A DNA stretch of 64,000 nt from Elmis aenea (Eukaryota > Arthropoda > Insecta > Coleoptera > Elmidae): contig OX393577.1 of assembly GCA_947652605.1 (NCBI GenBank), forward strand, positions 25,051,466 through 25,115,465, given 5' to 3'. A model generated the notes under the pieces. The model ran no database searches. It was not told where the DNA came from and worked only from the letters and a program-made list of their open reading frames with translations. The translations under genes were made by a program, and so were the position numbers. Below are positions 47,927 to 62,470 of this stretch, one piece after another. Positions within the stretch are counted from its first letter, which is position 1. Each line of letters opens with the position of its first letter.

Positions 47927-48142
47927 ATGTTACATAGCGTGGTAAAACCAGGCGAGTGTCAGTATCTGTGCCTTAGAATGTCAACAGGGGATTATCCGAC
48001 GATCCGGAAACCTTACGAACAAGAAACGTTCGAGAAATCTTATCTAAAACCAAGAACGAAGCCCACATCGGTTAGCACACCACCGGATGAATTGCTTAGA
48101 GCCCCGATTTACTTTATGGCCAAATATTTCGTGATTCCGTGA
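47927..48142 (+). CDS. Copy B of the candidate 71-codon small ORF
   Basis: The peptide is identical to that at 3642-3857. One base differs just after the stop (TGATC to TGACC). Evidence for coding remains weak. Confidence 0.25.
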   Translation: MLHSVVKPGECQYLCLRMSTGDYPTIRKPYEQETFEKSYLKPRTKPTSVSTPPDELLRAPIYFMAKYFVIP

Positions 48143-49593
48143 CCAAAACACGCAAGTTCTAGTGTGTCACCCTTCGACAGGATGTTCAGTTCGCGCAACA
48201 TTTACATACGTCCACCTTCGGTGTACTAAAATTATGTAATAAAGATTTAATCGCGTTAATCGGCTTGGAGAACATTTACATAATTATGCATAATACTACA
48301 CACATTCGCCATGTTTCAAATACAAAGAAATAGAGTATAAAAGCAAGCTTGGGGTTGCTTATAATATTGCGTAACATAAATCTAAAGTAAGTTATTGACA
48401 ACAATCACTGACGAACAATTAAGCTACTTAATTTCGACTTTTTATTACACGAAATAATAACTCAATAAAATCAAGAACTTAGTAAGTGCCTGGATGCGCT
48501 TTAATGTACATACATTTCCATTAATTATTAGGAAGGACAGCTCAATCGTTTTGGTTAAATTAGCTACAAGCTAAAAGTACCAAATGATTGCTTTACGAGT
48601 ATACAAATAAAACATAAATGTTTGTAAGAAAACTCTGTAAACCAAGCATGCACCACAGTTCAAAAAGGGTATATTTTATTACTTTCTGAATGCCTCTATG
48701 TTTTCACACGCTTCCGATAGTCAAAAACTCAAAACTAATATAAATAAGGCTACTAAAATTAGTAACATTCAAAAATTATTTCGTTTAAAACCGTTAATTC
48801 TTTACAAATATTTAAGATTTTTACTGAATATCAAGGAGCATTTATGCGTTCATCTGTTTTCGCTACACGTCTAAAAAATTGACAGTGCTTTGATATAACG
48901 ATACATGTCAATAATGGTTAGTTATCATCATCAAAGGCGAGTTACATAAACAATAATACTTCCGCCATTTTCTTTAAAGAAACAAACAATTTTAATACAG
49001 ATGTTTCCTAGTGTAACTAGATTTCAATATGCGACTACTGAAATTTAAATTGCATGAATATTTAGGAAAAACATTTTTATAAGATTAATTAAAAAACCAC
49101 TGGTTTACAAGGAATGCTATTATAATTGCCTATCACAAAATTCCTAAATCTTTTTAAATCTGGAGAAAATATATATAATTTTAAATGGAACGGGTTAATA
49201 TACCTATGTATGTATAAGTTTTATTTCTCACCAATTTTTTTTTAAATTTTTTGGTGTATCATTGTCTGTTAAAATATAATTAATTACAGTGCAGTGTTAT
49301 AAGATACAATACAATACTGAACTCCATCTTGCTCATTATTTTTATGGCCATTTAATCCGGTTCTCTTTCGTATTATAACGTTGAAAATTGAATACTTCCA
49401 AGAAAATACTTACACCAATGAAATACGTCATACATCGTTCCTTGGCCTTTCAGCAATTATTTAAGCTGAAAAGTCTCAGGACTACAAGAAACCAAAAAAT
49501 AAGAATAAAATTGAGTGTTAAACGAAATTTATCCAACAAATTCGCGAGACTCAGGTTTGTAAAATACGGAAAAAATCTTAACCAGGTTATATA

Positions 49594-50671
49594 CAGAGGG
49601 TTTCTTAAATATTGCGAAAAGATTCGGGACGTAATTCATTACCAAAAATTAAAGGCCTTCATATAATTTGTTTTCCTTTTCTCCTTTCGGTGTTATAACA
49701 CCCTAAAGGGGAGCGGTAAAATTAGATTTTAATTTTATTTCTCGAATTTGGAGGTGCGTAGGAGAATGACATTTGTTAGACGTTTTATATTTATTGAAAG
49801 GTTCCCCATAGTAATACTTTTAATCATCTCCCACCTTCACAAGGGGTTGATAAGTGCGACTATCGTGTGTGTTTTTTTTTAATTAGAACTTTTTGGAACC
49901 TTAAAATTTTCCAATTTAAGAAAAAGCTTAATTTATTAAGAAACTTTTTTATTTTTGAACTTTTCCTGCAAAACCTACAGTTTTTGAGTAAAAAATAAAA
50001 TAACTGAGCATGAAAACACGAACCATTAAATATTCTAAAATAAAACGATTCATTTTTGTACTTACTAAGGTTTGTTAATATTCAGGTTTAGTAAAATTGA
50101 CAGGTGTTGTCGTGTTGTCATCTCTTAAACTTCAAAATGAATTACACCCGCCAATTCAACCCAATATGAACATTAACAAATCATGGTAACCACCAAAATG
50201 AATCGTTTTATTTTAGAATAATATTAAATGGTTCATGTTCACTTATTTAATTTTTTATTCAAAAACTTTAAGTTTTGCAGGACAAGTTAAAGAATAAAAA
50301 GGTTTTTAATAATTAAGCTTTTAAAGAAAAATTTTAAATTGCAAAATTATAAGCCTCCAAAAAGTTCTGATAAAAAACCAACAGGGGTCGCACTTTTCAC
50401 CCTTTGTGAGGTGGCGGATGATTAAAAATATAACTATGGGAAACCTTTTAATAAATACAAAACATCTACCAAATACCATTCTCCTGCATAAATCCAAATT
50501 TGAGAAATGAAATAAAAACTTAATTTTACCGTTCCTCTTTAGGGGGTTGTATTGTAACCTTGTAACTCCGAAAGGAGACATATAAGGAAAACATTTTATC
50601 TGAAAGACTTCCCTTAATTTTCGATAAGGAATTACCTTCCGATTTTTTCGCAATATTTAAGAAACACCCTG
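49594..50671. mobile_element. Copy B of the 1.06-kb foldback MITE
   Basis: The left end is CAGAGGGTTTCTTAAAT and the right end TTAAGAAACACCCTG, with TA on both sides. It carries more small indels relative to copy A than the flanks do, as expected of an unconstrained foldback. The frame at 50321-50653 (110 codons, minus) lies in an arm and is chance. Confidence 0.92.
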
Positions 50672-51688
50672 TATAATAAAATAATATAAGCAATCAATAA
50701 AATAATAAAACACCTGTTTAGTACAGTAAATCTACAATATTATTTATTTTTATTATTATTCATAAGCGCTGAATTATACTGAGCACCCTTTAGTTTTTTT
50801 CTTTCAAAATGAACATTTATTTTTATAGAAATTTAAAACGCACAACTTTTTATATACATACTTACGTGACATTTTAAGTTTTTTTTTTTCAAATTCATCC
50901 AATTCGTGTGAAACAAAGAAAATGAAGTTTTTATAGAATTTGTTCCGCTTTGTATTACTTTGACGATTTAAAGTAACTCGGAAGTGTCAACAAAAATCAC
51001 TTCAAAAAATCTGAAAATTTTACAGTTGGCATAGTCAAAACAACACATTTGGGAAAAACGTATACTGGAAAATCACAGGAAAGGAATGTATACATCTCCT
51101 AGTAGATGAGCACTCTTCCATACTTTTACCTTATTTAATGTAAAATAAGAATAAAAACAAATGCTAACATTAAGAATAGTCTTAATTTATTACACAATAA
51201 TTTGTAATGAAAATCCTTGTTTCTTAAAAACAATAAAGCATGAACTACGCGTAATCCACTTTTCATAATATTTCATTTCATTATATGCAAACTATTGGTA
51301 TGTTAAAGCATTTTATTTTTACATTTGACGGGTAATGTTCACTTACTGTAAGATAAATATGTGCACATTTATAGTTTTTCTTATTAACTCCACCAATAAA
51401 TGAATTGATTTATTTTTAAGTATTGTTGGATTTGATATCACAAAAAAATCTTTGAGCAGTTATATAAAGCTTATTTATATAACAACGATAGCAAACTGTA
51501 GATGATAATATACAACGCCGTTTTTAGCTATTGATTTCGTCGCCAAACAATAATTCAAGAAATCAAATTATATCACGTCAAGAAAATTACAAAGAATCAA
51601 CATCTAGCAATAAACGCTAGCTTATCATAGCTTGCTATTCAGATAAGATAATTCCTTATCACTAGAATTTAATAGTTCAAATAAACAT

Positions 51689-52155
51689 TCATGAGTTCTG
51701 ACAGCTGGCGAGTGGAACCAACGTGCGTGCCTAGTACTTAGGGTCTAATTGATTCCCACACATCGTATATTGAACGTACAAATTTAGAGTAGCACGTTCT
51801 TTCCTTTTTTATCGTCGGTTTTCTGGTTTATTGACATGGCTTGCTGGCAGATCTGTGCAGGTCAAGACTGAGTCTTAGAATGTCGGGTGTAAAATAACGC
51901 AGTAATTTTATTTCGAATTGGAAGTCTAGACTGGAGGCCAAGGTTACGTTTTGAAGTGTCTTTTATACTTAATATACCCCATAGAAACCATCGGAAATCT
52001 ACAAGTCACGCTCTAATATTGCCGAAGGAATCAGTCGAAGATAACGAACGAGAACGAAAGAAGAGTGTTGTTAGGCCTCCGGCCCGTCCAAATGAACAAT
52101 CAGAAAAAACGTCCAGAGCACATTATTTTAAAGTCGTTAAACTTCCACGATGATT
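51689..52155. promoter_or_regulatory. Copy B of the 7380-7850 island
   Basis: Nearly identical to copy A. The two changes in the overlapping 65-codon frame are both amino-acid changes. Confidence 0.2.
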
Positions 52156-55100
52156 AATTTCCTTAATAACGTCTGGTGTTGTTTCATTCTAATAATGTAC
52201 TGCTTAAATTATCGTTTTTCGTGTGTAAATTAAAAAAAAAAAAACACTCAATTATACCTTGCGGGGTTAACAGTACAAGATTATAAATTAAAAACTGAAA
52301 GATGTAAACTAAAGCTCATGAAAATAATAACATCATTAAACACAGCTTCAAAACAAAAATAAAAGTTTTACAATAATCAACCGACATTTACTTTGTAGGC
52401 ATTTAAACTATTATCTACTATTCCTAAAGATTAAGTATCAAATAATCTAATCGAAATACATTCACATATATACTACATCTGAAGGTTTAAATAGTTAATC
52501 ATATCCATCTAACCCGGTACCTCGTCCTATTCTATTCGTTTGTATCTGTTTATTACCTGAAGGTTCTTGCAAACACACATTTTGGTTATGGTGCTGTTTA
52601 TGGAGATAAGTTATGGGTGTTAATTTCGTGCTATAATGGTAAAATAAGCCATTAATCTGGAGATGAACGAGATAAACGTCGTGCTTTAAAGTTTTTACAG
52701 CGATCTAATCACAGTCTGCGGATACTGGAGGTGGTCCATGGATTCTTATACTCGGGTTCACACGAAACAATTACATATAAGTACAAGACAAAACATATCG
52801 ACAGAATGCTTACTAATAATAATGGTGAAAGATACTACGTTATCAACACATGTGTTTTCAAATTATTGTGGACGTGTGATTACTTACAACTTAACCATAA
52901 CTAACGAATTGAGCTTTGCACAATTATGTAATGTTACAAGGACTATAATTATACCTGTTTATCAAAATATGTATATACTATCTTACTATCTATAGCAACA
53001 TGGTAATTTTTTGTTAGCAACCAAACACACAATAGATAAGAAACAAAAGAAAAATTTAATTATTATGAAAGCGGTTTGTGCAACTAGAAAAACAAAGAAT
53101 TATGTAATGTAACGCTACTTGCCTTCACAAGTTTAACTTTTTTTACCGACAGTTGTCTCGAAAATATGCAAATTTTTGGTACTTTAACCAGTACTCTATC
53201 TTTAATAAAAAGCGAGATCTCACGTAATCGCTTTATAATACAAGTTTATTGAAAATATAAAAAGAAATGAAAAAGGGAAAATATGGCCGTAATTCTTCAA
53301 TATTTCAAATTGAGTGTTTAGGAGTAGGTTTGAAGTGTTTCAGTTGGCAAGGGGTTTAACGTTTTGTTGAAAACTAGATTTTGTTTAGACCTATCATTAG
53401 TGGTGGTGTGAGCCCATAGTTAGATTTATTCGCATAAAACAGAAACACTTGCACAACTTAGTTAAGATTTATGTTCAATAATGCTTGACAGATGCTCCTT
53501 ATACATTCTATTAATGTTGAACATCATATCAAGTAAAAGCACGATGTGTAATGAATTAAATCATTATTTATTTTGATGCGACGTTAAGTAAATAAATCAA
53601 ACTGAAAAAGCAAAGGCACATTCTTTCGTAGTGCCATACAAACTGACCATTACCATGTTAAGAAAAAACGTATGAGATTAAATTCGCGTTAAAAAATCAA
53701 AAGACATTCGCTGTTTGACGTATGCGACAATGAAAACCGGTATGTAAAAAAATTAAACGTTTACGAGTTTGCCTGAAATGAATTATTAAGAATAACCATT
53801 TTGTCACATGGGTTTTAATGGTAAAGGCTTAATGGGTTTGAGAAACTTAAACAACTGGTAATGGATGTAATTACAAAGGTAATGTAGTGACAACTACTTA
53901 AACAGTGTTCCAAATAGCCTTAAGGTAAAGACCTCCACGGAAGATAAAATTAAGATTAAATGCATTTAATACAATCTATATTTTTCTTTAAGAAACGCAT
54001 TTTATAGCATACAGTAAAATCCCAGTTTATTATGGACTTTATTTGTTTTACGATTACCTTTCTCAAGGCAAAAGCCCCTAAAATAAAATCAGCTTATAAT
54101 TATTACCTACCATGTTATTAAATTTTAATTGATTCCCAAGATCCAAAATTTGTTTCTAAACATAATCTCAATATAAACTAAAAGGGACCCTTACTGCCAA
54201 AAAAAAACTATTAATAACTGATTCTTTAAACTCAGAAGTTAATAATTTTAGTTATTATGATTCAAAAGCAACAATTTCTTCATATATTCTTCATCTCGAA
54301 TTCAATTAAGGAAATGTAATGTAATACGGTATAATAAATACAATGGCATAAGTGATTATGATAATAAACAGAATTACAACTTATGTAGAAATTTCGGTGC
54401 ACACGAACTGCAGCCATTCTAATCCCATCATTACCAACTTTTATGACCATGCCGTAATCCTACACGTACGGCGTACAAATATTTTCTAACCCTTGATTAT
54501 ATGGGTAGATCCTAATTTAATGTTCCAAGAATTAATCCTAAAATTATGTAGGTACTATGAAAACTACAAACACATGTGAATCTTTTCATAGTAAATTCAA
54601 TTCATATTATCCGTCACCACATCCCAATATTCACGTTTTTGTGCATACTTTAATAAACATTCAGACAGATTCTTATAATAAGATTAACAGTGTTCATTGT
54701 ATCAATCAAACTCCACGAAGAAACATTCGGAATCGCCATATGTATTTAGAAAAAAAGTTGAACCATACAAAAAGACAATTTGATTTCTCGAGTAGATTAT
54801 GTTAAATGTTGTAGTTATATTTTCTGACTGTAGAAATTTTATACTCCTATCAAGTAATTACTATGTACATATTATTGACAAATAAAATATTTTATTTATA
54901 TTTTTAATTTAATTCAATTTAAGTAGTGAATATTTAGGAATAGTCTAACGCTACCCATTTCTGACCTCTTACCTGAATATGAAATTCCAGGAAAGGTATA
55001 ATTAAAGAATGTCTGCAGTTCGTGTATCTGCTTAACTCTCATGCTTTACTGGCCGCAGTTCGAGTGGTACTTAAGTACAAGCCATTAAAATGGCTGCAGT

Positions 55101-55759
55101 CCGAGTGCGCCCAGAAATTTAATTATTGTGGTAAATCTGCGAAACATTTAACACGAAAATAATTATTAACGTATGTTAAACAATTTGTTAACATGTTCAA
55201 ACTAATTAAACAAACTTTACAGGTTTCAAATCCTCGCTTTTTAATGTGTTTGTTTTAAATCCAAAACAATTAGCGGCTATTAATTAAACAGCGCAACACG
55301 GTGGGGGAAACAAAAAAAAATGAGTGTGAATTACTACGCTACAAAGTTTTGCTTCCTTTCTTAAACGTTCACTAGTTTATACAAACGTTAGCATATAATG
55401 ATATACATTTATTAAGACATGAGTAAACAAATAGGAATAAGTAATGCTTTTTAGTAATTTAAATAAACTGACATTTACACGGAAATTATTAAATAATATC
55501 GTCACTGTTTCACTTTCCTTCGTATCCGTTAGTCAATAAATTATAATTAGCTAACATTGCAGTCATCAAAAAAGTAATCAATGTTAAATTAAATGTCAAT
55601 AAATGCTTTTATCAGCGCGTTTGAGCTTTATGTACTTTCCAGTTATGAAAATATAACTATTTGTGCCAGGGTGTCGCATCTGAAACGATTTTGCGTTATA
55701 TATTCGTTTACAAACTGAAAAATTCGTACTAATTTGTAAGTTTGTTAATCTTAGTGTCT

Positions 55760-56500
55760 CGAGTGTTTTCAAAAGTTATCTTCTCCGTCTAGACCCTGGC
55801 TTTTAGTCAAAACATTGCTTGGCTGGCCGATAAAAGCTGAGATAAGAAGATTTACTGCCAGATCTTAGGACTTAGCGATTCAGCTCAATTTGGTCACAAG
55901 TTTTCTTCTAATGTGTAGTGACATCTGCATTGTAACCCTGGGCTGTTGGCCCACCCACGTCTCGTCGACTCTTGTCATTATTAGCTGTACCCTTGGTCGG
56001 ACCTTAACTATTACAGAAATCACTTTAGCACCGAATTTTTCGTGTAAATAAACAACGCATGTAATCTGAACTGTGCTGCATCACCGGGACCCTATGTAAA
56101 CACCAAACAGCGAAGAGATATACGATAAATATTTCTTTCACAAATACATAAATAAAATACGTTTAAAAATGAATAGATGTGGGTATTAGACGTTGAAGAG
56201 CGTATATAAACTGGAGCTCGGGCCGAATCTATAGACCGAAAAATATTTCGATTTCAAATCTTTTGTTGGGGGAGCATAGAAATATCGATGCGTAAGAAAT
56301 GCAGTCGCGACCTGAATGAAGTTTTGTATGTTTTCGCGATTAAATCCTCTTTTGAGGGGCTTCCAACCAGATCGAGCACGTCCATTCCCATTTTATTATT
56401 AGTCAAAATGGTTATACTTCAGTTATTAAATCGCATAAAAACTACGTTATGTATAAGAAAAAATAAAATTCAAGCCCGACATTCAACGGTTTAATAAAGA
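55760..56500 (+). promoter_or_regulatory. Copy B of the TATA-containing island
   Basis: TATATAAA is at 56203-56210. The 68-codon frame at 56288-56494 is identical to copy A. Three or four substitutions are visible across the island. Confidence 0.25.
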
Positions 56501-57127
56501 TAAATACACTAATTATGGCAAAATAAATTAATAGTTAAAAATAAAACAGGAATAAGTATTAACAAGCGCTAATTGGCAAGCAAACGGATATAATTAGAAC
56601 GTACTAAATCTACTCCTAGGTCTCGTTCAATAATTACGTTTATTAAACATAACATAATGGTTGAGCTTAAGACGGTTACCACAATCATAACTAAACTTTT
56701 TATGATAAAAGACTGAAAAGATTTTTACTTTTTTAGGGATAACTATAAAACGCACTTCCTGTTTTTATCTACGAAAGACATTTTAAATGTATGTACTTGT
56801 TTTTATACAATATGCGCAAAGATTTGCCACAATAATCTAATTATCAATTCAATCAAATTTCGAAATGAGCTTTTTAATTAGAAGAAGGAACTTATCAATC
56901 TTAAAAACTGTCGCAATGAATTTGACAGTTTAGATTCGCCACATCAATAGTTAACATCTTGATTAGCGGTTAAGCAACAATTATTTATATGTTGTTATAA
57001 CTTCATAGTTATTATTGCATTCTACACCCTATTGAACATAGATATAAGAAATATATTGATCATGTACGTATGGAAATTTCTTTAAGCTGCATGGCACGTA
57101 CAGGGTAGCCTATTTTCGATGCCCATA

Positions 57128-57421
57128 CAGGGTTAGTCTCAAGTTCTTTTTTCGGGAGAAGTTCATTGCCGGAAAAAGATTTTTGATATCTTTTTTAATT
57201 TTCGAAATATAGCCAAAAACCGATTTTTATTATTTTAAATGGCAACCATAAGCAAATTATATATTTTTGAAAAGCGCAAAAAATAAGCTTTCGATTCATG
57301 TCGAAGCCAACAATGGTTTCCATTTAAAATAAGAAAGGTGTAATATATCAATACTAGTATGAGTAAAAAAAAATTGAATATCGCTATCTTATTAAGGACC
57401 AAAAGCCATGCCAAAAATGTA
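57128..57421. mobile_element. Internally deleted foldback MITE
   Basis: Starts CAGGGTTAGTCTC like its copy A partner, but about 154 bp including most of the left arm are missing. The join lies at CGATTTTTATTATTTT, where both flanks carry short T-rich matches. The right arm is intact. Confidence 0.8.
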
Positions 57422-58126
57422 CATAGGGTATTTTCAGTCTTACAAAGCTGTTTGGTTTTTAAGACTAAGAAACAACATTAGTTGTTACAATGAAATTTAG
57501 CAACATGCTATTAATTTTTTTCGCGATTCGAAAATTCGGTGCAGAATATTTCGACAAAATTATTATACACTTTACTTAAAAGAATGTGTCACATTTGCGT
57601 TGTATATGTACTGAATTGTGTGTATAATTATGTTTGTATTATGTAACATAACACTGACTGTTAAATATATAAATGTTTACGAAACTCGTTTTAAAGAAAT
57701 AATTACTTAAGAAATGTTGGAATAATCGCAAATGAGTTTTCCTGATTATTATTATCTTCGATGTAAATAACGTTTCTGTAACTTAAATTTTACTACTACA
57801 TAAAACATAACTTTCTGTAGGGAGGGACTCGTAAAGCACTTATAGTTGTTAAAAACGTTTGGAAAAGCGTAAATGGCGTGCTTTCAATATTTTGTAAAAA
57901 ATGTTTCTTTCCAGGTGTATTACACATTTAAGAATAATGGCAGTAATATTTTAATAAATTTTTATGTCCCATAAGCAAAATTTTCGACCATTTGGCTTAC
58001 TGTCGGTCCATTTAAATGTTATTGTAGTTATAAAATTATTTTAAAAATTGCAAAAAAACGTCCTCGTGTTTAAACAGAAATTCCACTGAATTATATTGAA
58101 ATTATGAACTGTACTTATTTCATTGC

Positions 58127-58507
58127 TTTAAGAACGCAAAAACAAGTGTGCATAAAGCCATTACATAACATTTTAAGATAACGTGTTTATCAGATTGCCC
58201 TGTTCTTGAGTAGGATGGTGGTTGAAGAGGCAGGTAGGTAATAGATATTTTTTTGTGGTGCCACATGGGAGCCATAAACCATTCCTGGGGCAAGTCCTTC
58301 CACGAAACGAATTCTAAGACACCCAAGAATGCCTGGGAGTGGTCAAGTGTCAATCATTTACTTGCTACCGACCTGACTTAGACCTTTTGTCTCTTTTCTA
58401 CATATAAACTATGACATACACAGTCTAAACCGCACAGGAAATCTGTAGGGGTAATACTTTTATAGTATATTTGTACATGTATAGTATGGAATAAATAAAT
58501 AAATGAC
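58127..58507 (+). mobile_element. Copy B of the probable LINE 3' tail
   Basis: Same block as 13990-14370, ending in the ATGGAATAAATAAATAAAT tail. The assignment is by tail shape only. Confidence 0.4.
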
Positions 58508-59349
58508 CAATATCTTGTTTAAACGGTACTATCAAAATTTACATTTTATCTCAGCATATCTTTAAAAACTGCGTGTTTGGGAAAAAAATTATTACGTGTG
58601 GTGTTGTTAGTTTTTGGGTCGTAGGTGTATTTATTTTATTTGGAGGATCGCAGGTAGATGGGCTTTTGTTTGCGGACACCATAGAATTTGTAATGTGTTT
58701 TGTAAATAAGGGAATAAATTGTGAATGCACACGTTAGCTTTGGTCCACCCTTCAGCATTCACGACAGTAGAACATGAACCAAACCACTTACTGGACCATT
58801 AACTTTAATTATAGACCATTGCATAATTTGACGTTATTACGGAAAGAAAATTTAAATTGCTCTTGTAAAAGGGTCTTGTTGAACAGGATTGTTTCAGCGC
58901 GATATATTTTTAAGTTTTAACACTACCTGTTTTTAAAATAATTTGTGCTACCTACCTGTTTATAGCAAAAAAGTTAAAATATGCAAAAGCCTGACTCAGC
59001 TAAAATACGTAAAAACAAGGCAATTTTTGACATACGTTGATATTGCTTTTTTATCTTTGCGAATATTTGTAGGCAAGTTTAGTTTCGTAGTTTTCAAATT
59101 GTATGCTGACTTGTTGGCATGTTTTTAAGTAGTACCTACTATGATTATTTTACGTTTATCTTTGCAGCTAACAAATATAATTTTTCCAAACTACGTTAAA
59201 TATTTATAATGGTGAATGAAACAAGTAAAATACAACGATTACAATTACTTTAAATCAAATAAAAGTATTCCGAAATGAAAACTGATGAATCAAAAAATAT
59301 CTTACATGAAACAAGAAACTTTTTTATAAATCAAGATTACACTTATTTC

Positions 59350-59615
59350 TAGGGTTGCCACATGTTGAGATGCTCAATGTAGGAAATTTTTGCAAAAAAA
59401 AAATTTTTTGTTGTGCAGAGCAAAAAAAAACCTGCGTCATTTTGTTGTAAAGAGAAAAAAAAAACGTCGCATGGGTCGAAAAGAAAATCCTACTGTATTT
59501 GTTTAAAAATTATCGCCATGTACAATGTAGGACAAATACGCTGGCGTGTAGGACGTAGGACATCTATTGTAATTGTAGGACTGTCCTACCGAAAGTAGGA
59601 CGCGTGGCAACCCTG
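59350..59615. mobile_element. 266-bp hAT-type MITE, only in copy B
   Basis: The ends TAGGGTTGCCAC and GTGGCAACCCTG are inverted repeats (one mismatch at the outermost base), flanked by an 8-bp target duplication CTTATTTC (59342-59349 and 59616-59623). Copy A has a single CTTATTTC at 15203-15210, the empty site. An 8-bp duplication with TAGGGTTGCCA-type ends is the hAT signature. GTAGGAC is repeated about five times in the right half. There is no coding capacity. Confidence 0.95.
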
Positions 59616-61043
59616 CTTATTTCTCTTATTCGTTGGGATACTGTATGATAAAAATATAAACAAAGAAGTTTTAACGCCGGTATGCACAATTTGGTTTGTG
59701 TATTCGTTCTCCGGAGAGAAGTTTTATAACCTACCAGAGAGAGAAACTACATTTATTTTATTAATTTTCTCCTTCGGTTTGACGTGCATAAGAATGAAAA
59801 CCATGAAGCATTAAAACAGTCTCTTTTAAGCATTGAATTGACTGCGAACAATAGAAATAATAATCCATAACCAATGCTCAATCAATAAAATTTAGTTTCA
59901 ATTGGGCGGAAAATTGCCTAGAGGATTATCGAGCGGAAATTATTTATACGTACGTAGATCACTTTATTAGGTTTAAACTGAATGAACGCAAATAATAATT
60001 TATAAGCAATGTGCCGCGCTACACAATGCATTCTGTAGCTGCTTAAAATTGGCCAAACTGAAACATCTGGCATTCAAAATAAGCAAGATTTTTTTGTTAT
60101 AGGCCTGTAGCTGTTTTTTTAAATTTGTTTTAAATCGCTAGACATTAAAAGAATCAAAACATTTCGTACATAATTAATAGATACTTTGTATTAAATTTAC
60201 CTAAACAAACCTGACTTTCCTCAAGAAACCCACTATTTTAGAACCAAGAGCAGATGCCAATGGTAATGATAGGAGTACTTTCCGAGAAACGGATACAAAA
60301 ACAGCATAAAAGACGTCCAAGAAAGTTGGTGTCATTAGCAGGTCCTAATGTTCGTCTGCGCCACCCGCAGAGCTCGTCAGATGAAGCTTTAAAAGCTTCT
60401 CAGTCAACCTAGAATTATGCTGTAGATTATGAACTTGAACCTCGTTATATTAATAAAGCTATAAAATGACACTGTAGAGAAGGTAATCTAACTGAACGCT
60501 ACAATCAACACCACAAAACAAAAACAAACTGCGGAAAAAAGACACGATCAAAATTAAAAACGACTGGTATAAGTATAAGTGATATCTACATCCTAAAAAA
60601 AATTTAATTTTTTAACTGTCGTGTGCAAACCACAAGTTTTTTTAACTTTCGTTGCTCACGTGTTGTGTTTATAGTTAATTATTGGAAAGAGGAAAAATAA
60701 AACGAAAACGTACCTTTGTAAACATAAAATTGGGTACAATAAATACTAAATAATAATTTAAAAATGCATTTAATTAAAAATGATATTTCAAAATCGTTTT
60801 AACTCGTAAATGAACGACCCTGCAAATATTTGTTTAACAATGGGAAGATTCGAAAATACGTTTTTGCCTACCATCGGATAAGTTTATTTTGACATGCTTT
60901 CTTTCATAAAATAATGTGTTTTTCTAACATGAGAACAATAAAAAATCCTACAAAATGCACGTCTGAAGAAACAACATCGTTTCGGAAGTTCTACTCGTGG
61001 AAAAATGAGTAAATGCATTCATAGTATTTAATAGTAAGTATAT

Positions 61044-61165
61044 TACATAGCAAGAGTTGTAAGAAGCATATTACGCACGAGTGGAAAAGTTACGCACGGA
61101 GCCGCGTAGCGGCGAGTGCGTATTTTCACGAGTGCGTACTTGCTTTACAACTCGTGTTATGTAGC
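61044..61165. repeat. Copy B of the ~120-bp palindrome
   Basis: Same structure as 16627-16747, with the CCGCGTAGCGG centre and AGAGTTGTAAG/CTTTACAACTC outer stems. No change disrupts pairing. Confidence 0.8.
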
Positions 61166-61249
61166 CTACTTTTTCTACGAACACATAATACATACGATTA
61201 TAACGGCTTTTGGGCTAATATACCCATGTAATTACGTCGTCTTGTCAAT

Positions 61250-61337
61250 TTTGACGTAAGCCTACTTTGACATTTCTAGACAAGGGCGCGTTTTGCTTAC
61301 CATGCGTTAGGACTCACTTACTATGCATGCAGGCTGT
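61250..61337 (+). repeat. Single hybrid unit of the ~91-bp repeat
   Basis: The first part matches unit 1 of copy A (CCTACTTTGACATTTCTAG, ACCATGCGTTA). The second part matches unit 2 (GGACTCACTTACTATGCATG). The switch falls within the shared TGCGTTA. Confidence 0.9.
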
Positions 61338-61961
61338 ACGGTAAGAGTCATTTACATTAGTAGTAGTAGTAGTAGAAAAAGTTTAATATATAACATTGTA
61401 TCCATAACCTGAAATTTAAAAATAATTTGAACGAAAGTTACGAGGCACATTTAATTGTATGACGAACGACTTTTACACAGATCGAAAACATGCACAATAA
61501 ACATATAATCAATAATCATTAGAGCGAAATTTATTAGAGATTAATCTCTAAACTAATTAATATCTAAGAAATACAAACTCATTAGATTTAAACGACCAGT
61601 AGCAATGAGGTATGATGTTGCTCATCAACAGCGTGGCCACGGTTATTCTAGCCCTCAGGTTAAAATTACAGTCGAAAACTGTGCGTGTGCTTATGGCGAT
61701 ATTAAACGATTTTATGTTAAACGTAGACATTTTCAAAAAACTATTTTCACACTTACGGAGACAATTGATATCTGCAAGCTATAATACAATTTGGTTACCG
61801 TTACCACCAACGCCAATTTACGATGATCTCTCACCTGTACAATTACAAAACAACTCGCAAAAGCCCAACGATAATAAAACATAGTGCCAATGGCAGAATA
61901 ATTTAAACCATTCGACAAAAAATCCCGATATAACAAGTTCTAATTTACAATTTCGAACAAA

Positions 61962-62470
61962 CCTAATTAAGAGGGTTCTGGTCGTAAATTAAAGAAACAA
62001 AAGCAGCGCGAAATGTAAACAGCGGCAAGCGCGGTTAACAAAGCAAGGTATCATCAGGTACATCAGCACCTACTCCGTATTACATAATCAGTGGGCCGTC
62101 ATAAAGGCCCAATGAACACATATTAAGGCTGTCACTACAAGGCGGCACCTTTGAACCTTTGCTACGACACGCGACTATCGTTTTATCTCTATCTAAGACC
62201 TTACAAGGGGCATATAATGAAATGATACCAGCCCGTGCCTAACGCAATGAATTTAGTGCGACGAGGAAACGGAAATAGACCGGTTAGCTGAAAGTTATAC
62301 CATGATTAAGATGTTACGCAGAGTCTCAAATTAATTATGACAAGTGGGTACTGAAATTCATCACTTGGTTCCCGAATGTTCCACTTGTTGAAGAGGGTCA
62401 GTGCAGAAGGTTAACTCTGATTCGGAATCTATAGATTCTTCGATTGATAAAGTAAGCAAATTCACGGAAC
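61962..62470. promoter_or_regulatory. Copy B of the 17640-18150 island
   Basis: Essentially identical to copy A over about 500 bp, including the GGGCC...GGCCC hairpin. Confidence 0.3.

Noticed and set aside
59413..59598. 61-codon lysine-rich frame
   Set aside because: Lies inside the hAT-type MITE; repeated GTAGGAC produces the pattern.
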